Part shown: in pieces, positions 58,888-64,000 of the stretch
Position numbering within the stretch: position 1 is the stretch's first letter
How the letters are laid out: the number at the start of each line of letters is the position of its first letter
NCBI RefSeq assembly: GCF_000243255.1
Contig: NZ_CM001436.1
Span: 1,028,077 to 1,092,076, forward strand
Length of the DNA: 64,000 nucleotides
Reading direction: 5' to 3'
Source: Methanoplanus limicola DSM 2279
Lineage (GTDB): Archaea; Halobacteriota; Methanomicrobia; Methanomicrobiales; Methanomicrobiaceae
The notes under the pieces: model-generated
What the model was told of the DNA's origin: nothing
The model's input: only the letters and a program-made list of their open reading frames with translations
Database searches by the model: none
Made by a program: the position numbers and the translations under genes

Positions 58888-60195
58888 CTAAAAAAGCAGA
58901 AACTGCGTAATAGCCATTACCTCAATATCAATACCATCAAAACTCATAAGCTCACTACGACTTTCTGTGATGATATAACCCTTATCAAGCCCGAAATTTT
59001 TGCAGGCCATGACAACACCACCAACCTCCCTTTGCAGATTGTTATTATTCAGATCATAGCAGACCTGATAGGCTCCCGTAATTTCATTCCTCTCCTTAAT
59101 TATAAAATCACACTCTGAATTATTCTGATTCAGGAAAAATATCTCATATCCACGCCGTTTAAGTTCATTAAAGACCACATTCTCATAAAGCCTCCCCATA
59201 TTCTCAGAAAACCTAAATGAGACTGCATTTACAAATCCGGTATCGACAGAGTAGTATTTATTATCGGATTTAAGCTGCTTCTTTAAAGAGTAGTCATAAT
59301 TCCGGATACTAAAGAGCATGTAAGCTTCTTTTAGTGCATTTACATAACTCTCAACAGTAGCGTAATTATATCCTAATGCTTTTGAAATACTGTTAATACT
59401 GTTCTGTTTAGTGTCACTTGAGAGCAGGTAATAAGTGAGATTTTCAAGTTTGTTGTAGTCAAAATTATATCTTCCTGCAATATCCTTCACCAGAATTGTA
59501 TTAAAATATGAGATTAGATCCTCGTGCTTTAATTCAGCCCTCAAAGTTGCAATCTTTGGAAACCCGCCAAACTCCAGATATTCATTAAATAAACGGTTTA
59601 TCTGAATTTTTTTAGAAGTGTAGTCAAGAAGGTTACCGCAGTTTAAACCTTTAAAAGAGATATACTCTGCAAATGTCAGTGGATATACCTCAATACTAAG
59701 ATGCCTGCCGCTCAGTGCAGTGGCAATATCACTGGAAAGCATCTTTGATGATGAACCTGTAACATAGATCTTTGCCTGATTTAATTCATGGAGAGTATAG
59801 ACCCATTTTTCCCAACCGGAAACATTCTGAACCTCATCCAGAAATAAGTAAACTTCTCCCTCAGGATTTATATTCTCACGATATGTAGCAAATATCAAAG
59901 ATAAAATATCCTCATTATCACAGTTATAGAGCCTTAAATCCTCAAAATTCACATACAAGAGACATTTCCTATCCACAATTTCAGAGAGGGCCTTTATCTC
60001 CAGCTTAAGTAGTGTTGACTTCCCGCTTCTCCTGATACCTGAAAGTACAATTATCTCACCGGAATCACGAAAAAGTTTAATTTTATCCTGATATTTTGGC
60101 CGGTCCAGATATTCATCAAACGCCTCAGGACCTTTTTGCCAGTAATTCCAGTCATTCAGGATCTCCAGAACCTGAATCTTGGTAAGCAGAGCCAT
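58888..60195 (-). CDS. AAA ATPase with DUF4143 domain
   Basis: 435 residues from ATG at 60195 (a TTG in frame at 60204 is less likely). AAA_14 module: Walker A SGIRRSGKST near 53-62, Walker B EVYLFLDEVQ. The DUF4143 C-terminal domain is typical (ECDFIIKERNEITGAYQVCY). These ATPases are very common and patchily distributed in archaea; their role is not known. Lies beside the disrupted AlbA_2 gene. Confidence 0.87.
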   Translation of the reverse strand: MALLTKIQVLEILNDWNYWQKGPEAFDEYLDRPKYQDKIKLFRDSGEIIVLSGIRRSGKSTLLKLEIKALSEIVDRKCLLYVNFEDLRLYNCDNEDILSLIFATYRENINPEGEVYLFLDEVQNVSGWEKWVYTLHELNQAKIYVTGSSSKMLSSDIATALSGRHLSIEVYPLTFAEYISFKGLNCGNLLDYTSKKIQINRLFNEYLEFGGFPKIATLRAELKHEDLISYFNTILVKDIAGRYNFDYNKLENLTYYLLSSDTKQNSINSISKALGYNYATVESYVNALKEAYMLFSIRNYDYSLKKQLKSDNKYYSVDTGFVNAVSFRFSENMGRLYENVVFNELKRRGYEIFFLNQNNSECDFIIKERNEITGAYQVCYDLNNNNLQREVGGVVMACKNFGLDKGYIITESRSELMSFDGIDIEVMAITQFLLF

Positions 60196-60204
60196 TATGA
60201 TCAA

Positions 60205-60757
60205 ATATGATTTAATTCATTAAAAACTTATGGTACAATAAAAGTTATTTTTAAAATATGTTACATTGTAGCATAACAAGATTGCCTTTTTAGCTATCCA
60301 AAGCACAGGCTATTCCTGCATTCAATTGCTTTCAGATTAAATCCAAAAATTCTTGTCATCGCCGGTTGCATATCCTCACAAAAAGCACTAAAATCGCCTG
60401 ACAAAATCATAAATTCCGGGGGACGACCACCACATGAAGAATGCGAAAAACTGAGGAAAAAATGGATGAAAATTATCCGGCAGTGACATTTACAACCGTA
60501 TGCAAGTTATTCCAGTAGTAGCGGAGATAGTGGAGGGCCAGTATATTACAAAGATACTAACCACAGAGTTCATATCTCCAGCATACACTGGGGGAAAAGG
60601 AAGCTACTCATGCTTTTCTCCAATATATAATGTAATGAATGATCTTGGAATTTCAGTTAAAACATAAATTTTAGTACAATTATAAATTTTACAGTAATTA
60701 TTCGGAAATGTTGATTAATTCTATGTAGTGCAATTTAAAATAATGACCGGGATTTTT
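60205..60757. other. 553-base spacer with a protease remnant
   Basis: Holds the trypsin-like remnant at about 60490-60667. The rest (60205-60489) has no gene I can support. Confidence 0.5.
60490..60667 (+). pseudogene. Frameshifted C-terminal remnant of an S1 (trypsin-like) serine protease
   Basis: YSSSSGDSGGPVYYKD lies in one frame from about 60508, with the catalytic-serine motif GDSGGP at 60523-60540. After HISSIHWG the reading shifts by one base near 60592 and continues as GKGSYSCFSPIYNVMND to a stop at 60665-60667. The His and Asp parts of the triad are absent. Degenerate fragment of a secreted streptogrisin-like protease. Confidence 0.75.
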
Positions 60758-62305
60758 TTATTTTTCACCCCTGATAACCCTGAGCGTGAATGCTGAATAA
60801 TCAAAACCTCCCGTAGGTGTCCTCAGCTGTACACTGAAGCAGTAATCCCCGGGTTTAACCGTAGAATCAACTGAAAATATCATATCAATGTAATAATCAG
60901 CAAAACTTCTGGCTGTAAATCTTTCAGGCTTTACCGACACATCTATCCCCTCAGGCCACGGGGGGCGTTCATCCTCACCAACAGGCCCATGATCCAGGCT
61001 GCAGGGCACTGTTTTAAGCTTCATTGTCACTGTACCAGTGTCAAGCTCGCCTGTACTGATGTGAAACTGTGCATGTCCGCTTTCTCCCTGTGAAACTACC
61101 AGGAGATCCTGACAGTATTCGCCTTTGCCCTGGTAGAAATGCCAGAGTCCTGCACCACTCATAGGAGTCCCGTCATCAGCTGACACCCTTACCCAGTCAT
61201 CGGTTACTGCACCAGGCGCACCTTCGACATCGGCGTGCAGGTAAAGCCACAGGTTGTCAATTTCAGATTCAGGCTGAAGGTGAACTGTCACCTCAGATGT
61301 ATATATCTTCCCGGGCTCTGCCGCAAATTCACGAGGCTCAACGGCAACGGTAAAATTTCGGGGCAGGGGGAGAGGAGTGGCCTCATAAAGTCCTGCAACA
61401 CGGCATATTTCATATTTCACGATTCCGGGCTCCATGTTTCTGGAGTAGAATGTGTAGTTTACAGAGCCTGAAGGGTCAGGATCACTTATCCTTTCTGCCC
61501 TGTCATAGTTGTAGAGGGCAATTAAGAATCTGTTCCCGCTAAAACCGCCTATAGGCTGTGTCAGCAGATCTTCTGTGCAGTCTCTATCAGAGTCATTTTT
61601 TCCAGCCGCACAAGACAGAGGACTTTTACTTTCACACCCAAGTCCTGAACCGGATGGAGGAGAGAACGAGAATCTCTCTTCAGGTATGCCTGTATTCACT
61701 TCGATTTTTTTGTACTCTATGATATCGTTTAACGTATCTGACGGGTAATATGTGGTGATATTCCATGCAAGCCCTGACTGTGGATCTATCTGGGCGCAGA
61801 TCTTTGAGCTGATATAATCAGTGTATTTGTCTGACCAGGGTTCGGTCAGGATCTCTATATTATACAGCATACGCTCGTCAGCCTGCACTGTATCAGTTAT
61901 GGTGAATTTCTCATCCCTGACAGCTCTCCGGATCATATTCTGGTAATCATGCCGGGGAAGATATGCTATCTCAGGCATGATCCTGTATGTGTTCTCTTCG
62001 GCATCATAGCGTACTGCTGTTGTTTTATTCATCAGAAGAAGTGTTCCGGGAGCATTTTTTGTGCTGTCCCGGTATTCCATACGGTATTCTGAAGGTTTTT
62101 TCCAGTCGAAGAAAATAAGGCCGTCTTTTTTTGAGTGATATTCAGACTGATAATCCTCAATTTTGCCTGCATTTTCAAGATACTTATTTTTTAGTTCGCC
62201 TGCGTCAGGGTTTTTCTGCCCGCTTTCCGTGCATCCTGCAATAAAAGAGGCTGTTACAAGAAGAAGCACCAGACACAGACATATCAATTTTCCCGGATAT
62301 TTCAC
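60758..62305 (-). CDS. Lipoprotein with LolA-like domain
   Basis: 515 residues. Signal peptide with lipobox TASFIAGC (Cys25). Residues about 40-220 resemble LolA-like or DUF4367-type lipoprotein carrier domains (KIEDYQSEYHSKKDGLIFFDW, KPSEYRMEY, IDPQSGLAWNITTYYP). The C-terminal half is beta-rich and Ig-like. Extracellular, membrane tethered. Function unknown. Confidence 0.75.
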   Translation of the reverse strand: MKYPGKLICLCLVLLLVTASFIAGCTESGQKNPDAGELKNKYLENAGKIEDYQSEYHSKKDGLIFFDWKKPSEYRMEYRDSTKNAPGTLLLMNKTTAVRYDAEENTYRIMPEIAYLPRHDYQNMIRRAVRDEKFTITDTVQADERMLYNIEILTEPWSDKYTDYISSKICAQIDPQSGLAWNITTYYPSDTLNDIIEYKKIEVNTGIPEERFSFSPPSGSGLGCESKSPLSCAAGKNDSDRDCTEDLLTQPIGGFSGNRFLIALYNYDRAERISDPDPSGSVNYTFYSRNMEPGIVKYEICRVAGLYEATPLPLPRNFTVAVEPREFAAEPGKIYTSEVTVHLQPESEIDNLWLYLHADVEGAPGAVTDDWVRVSADDGTPMSGAGLWHFYQGKGEYCQDLLVVSQGESGHAQFHISTGELDTGTVTMKLKTVPCSLDHGPVGEDERPPWPEGIDVSVKPERFTARSFADYYIDMIFSVDSTVKPGDYCFSVQLRTPTGGFDYSAFTLRVIRGEK

Positions 62306-62401
62306 GATTTAAACCCCACATGAATATTATGCTTTTTTTGAATTAAAATCAGATCAGATATTAACACATTAATCTTTATCATACAGTATTTATGGCTCTC
62401 C

Positions 62402-62980
62402 TCAAGCATCGTCTGCATGGGCAAGATAATCCTGTACAGGAGGGAGAGGTTCGCCTTCTACTCTTACATCACCTGTCCTGTATTCGTAGTGGTAATAGTT
62501 TCCATTTTTATCGGTGTACGAGGCGCTGTCCACGATATACTCCTCACCGAATGCCCGAACAGATGCTACAACCGAATGCTCGCCTGCTGTCAGAACTATC
62601 TCGCTTTCAGAAAAACCCTCAAGATATCCGGTGTAGGAATATATCCCCAAAACTTCGCGGGGATTTTTTATTGTAAAACCTTTAAGAACCATAAGATACG
62701 GCTCTCCTTCTATTTTTACAGGAATATTTTCACCTGAAAAAAGCTGATTTCTGATCATTTCTATATCAAGGATCACGAGGTCGCAGTTTTCAATGGTGCC
62801 CTGTATATTAAGCTCCGTGCCGTTCTTCTGTGAATGTACAAGCGTAGTTGCACCTGTAAAATCAACAAGCGGAACTTCCGGCATATCTCCCCCGGAATTT
62901 ATTATAAAGCAGGTTACAACCAGAATTATCAGTGCCGAAAAAATTCCGGCAGCAATCAGTTTTTTATCAGCCCCTTTCAT
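62402..62980 (-). CDS. Membrane-anchored exported protein, unknown
   Basis: 192 residues from ATG at 62980 (MKGADKK), which overlaps the upstream stop as ATGA. N-terminal helix at about 9-27 (IAAGIFSALIILVVTCFII), then a beta-rich extracellular region. Tandem with the 145/127-residue gene, so they are translationally coupled. No family recognised. Confidence 0.65.
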   Translation of the reverse strand: MKGADKKLIAAGIFSALIILVVTCFIINSGGDMPEVPLVDFTGATTLVHSQKNGTELNIQGTIENCDLVILDIEMIRNQLFSGENIPVKIEGEPYLMVLKGFTIKNPREVLGIYSYTGYLEGFSESEIVLTAGEHSVVASVRAFGEEYIVDSASYTDKNGNYYHYEYRTGDVRVEGEPLPPVQDYLAHADDA

Positions 62981-63360
62981 GATCTGGCCATAAGAATACA
63001 GTAATAATCCCCGTTCCAAAAAAGGGCCTTTCTTATGTGTTTGCCCTGGCCGTCGGTTTCAACAGAGTATTTTGACATAATCTCGTCTGTCGCTCTTCCC
63101 CGGACAGATGCATGGCTTATAAACTCCCCCCCGTCGCCGTTGATGTTTTCAAAAAGCTCTCTTAAGGAAGGGTATTTGTTGAAATCATCATCTGTTATCT
63201 CTACAATTTCGTAATGAGCCAGGTTCTCTTTTGACACTTTTGCAAGCGACATGGATCCTCCGAGATCGCCTGAGAGCAGGTGCAAAAAGAGCATCAGTCC
63301 CGATGCCAGGATAACCACTACAATTAAAAGCGCAAGTAAAGCTTTCTGTAATTTTTTCAT
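62977..63360 (-). CDS. Small membrane-anchored protein, unknown
   Basis: 127 residues from ATG at 63360 (MKKLQKALLALLIVVV), ten bases after GGAG; the frame runs open to 63414. N-terminal helix about 8-28, then an extracellular domain. Its stop overlaps the start of the next gene. No family recognised. Confidence 0.62.
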   Translation of the reverse strand: MKKLQKALLALLIVVVILASGLMLFLHLLSGDLGGSMSLAKVSKENLAHYEIVEITDDDFNKYPSLRELFENINGDGGEFISHASVRGRATDEIMSKYSVETDGQGKHIRKALFWNGDYYCILMARS

Positions 63361-63500
63361 ATAAGCATATACTCCGGTTAAAAATTGAGTACAGTCATTT
63401 ATATATTCTCTCACTATGTCCTTGAACTGTTCTTTCAGACAATTGAATTAATTGTATAATTGCGCGATCTATTTTCCCATTGTAAAAAAATAATGGTACT

Positions 63501-63782
63501 TCAGTCTGAAACCGAATAAAACAGGCAGAATGAATCCGAGCCTCCGAAACTGTAATTCTCAGCATCAGGGACGTATTCTTTTAGTTCCGGGCTTTATGAA
63601 ATTGCATTTTCAAATGAAAACTCCGCTTCGCTGATATTGGCAATGTTGAGCAGGACATATCCTTTCAAAAGCCATGCGAGACCATATTCGGGATTGATTT
63701 CAATAGCTTTATCCGCACTTTCCAGAGCTTCATCATACCTGTTGAAGTTATTGTTGTAATACATTCCCAAAGAGATTGACAC
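63501..63782 (-). pseudogene. Decayed paralogue of the TPR lipoprotein
   Basis: GMYYNNNFNRYDEALESADK and YGLAWLLKGYVLLN match the TPR part of the lipoprotein at 56254-56724 closely. The signal peptide and lipobox are missing. An in-frame TAA follows FENAIS; beyond it the frame continues SPELKEYVPDAENYSFGG to a second stop at 63501-63503, corresponding to the lost C-terminus. Confidence 0.75.
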
Positions 63783-63897
63783 AAGAAAGGAATCTGATGA
63801 GGTGTTTTATTTATTGGTGGATGATATTAGAGGAAGGACTTATTATCTCTAATATTTACCTGATGAAATCTGAATATAATGTCCTGAAAGAGAATTA

Positions 63898-64000
63898 TCA
63901 AAGGTAAGGATCTTTCAGAATAACTTCCCCTGTCACTGCATCAATGAGAACTATCCCACCCACAGAGATGTAATTCTTTGGTTTTCCTTTAATATCGACC
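63898..64000 (-). CDS. C-terminal end of a gene running off the window (PepSY-like)
   Basis: The last 33 codons before the stop at 63898-63900 read VDIKGKPKNYISVGGIVLID then AVTGEVILKDPYL. The DA-TGEV pattern resembles the end of a PepSY domain. The start lies to the right of the window; nothing more can be said. Confidence 0.55.
   Translation of the reverse strand, partial: VDIKGKPKNYISVGGIVLIDAVTGEVILKDPYL

Noticed and set aside
60301-60489. Possible upstream part of the protease remnant
   Set aside because: No reading frame here gives trypsin-like His or Asp motifs; only the segment from about 60490 is supportable.

Overview
The window looks like chromosomal DNA from a methanogenic euryarchaeon of the order Methanomicrobiales; a Methanoplanus or Methanolacinia relative is my best guess, inferred from gene content only. 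The evidence is a methanofuran-pathway decarboxylase (MfnA), the F420-pathway enzyme CofH, archaeal-type riboflavin synthase, a Sec11-type signal peptidase, a diphthamide enzyme, tryptophan synthase beta type 2, cytosolic chemoreceptor-like proteins, short leaders and TATA-type promoters. The DNA is moderately AT-rich, with very AT-rich spacers, and short CCGGA-armed hairpins recur at gene ends.

Layout. 1-5.7 kb: mfnA (5' end outside the window), an Hpt-Dph2 fusion, a METTL5-like methylase and a fosmidomycin-resistance-type exporter on +, then a membrane HEAT-repeat protein on -. 6-10 kb: a PAS protein paired with a KaiC-like protein, tRNA-Gln(UUG), signal peptidase and cofH. 10-21 kb: recQ, a soluble chemoreceptor, two small TPR/coiled-coil genes, and a 1363-residue acidic TPR protein with internal near-identical repeats. 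21-31 kb: metabolism (Isf-type flavoprotein, thiC, purE, a HAD phosphatase, ribC-ribH between two aminotransferases) and two ArsC-like genes beside a membrane exporter-like protein. Between the HAD gene and the aminotransferase is a tiny transcription unit with a leader hairpin, a strong ribosome binding site, a 24-codon ORF and a 3' hairpin. 31-35 kb: a Yip1 / secreted COG1361-like / MacB-type ABC cassette. 35-41.6 kb (all -): a multi-PAS histidine kinase, a GerW(YtfJ)-DUF2953-small protein operon, a cache-like lipoprotein and a solitary DNA methyltransferase. 41.6-47.4 kb: trpB2, a NAD-kinase-like gene, a DUF1805 gene and a CopA copper ATPase behind a palindromic operator candidate. 47.4-56.7 kb: an HTH regulator, a second soluble chemoreceptor, pgk, a methyltransferase plus flavoprotein pair, a YqhA protein, a YkgJ protein, an MFS transporter and a TPR lipoprotein.

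56.7-64 kb is the accessory part. It holds a truncated methyltransferase remnant, an AlbA_2-family gene split by a 246-bp inverted-repeat element with a clean 5-bp target duplication, an AAA/DUF4143 ATPase, a frameshifted remnant of a trypsin-like protease, three exported or lipoprotein genes, a decayed paralogue of the TPR lipoprotein, and a gene running off the right edge.

No CRISPR array, prophage, complete insertion sequence or replication-origin gene was seen. The best candidates for something undescribed are the 24-codon transcription unit (25.26-25.52 kb), the MITE-like element (58,047-58,292) and the ArsC-DUF2703 fusion with its neighbours.
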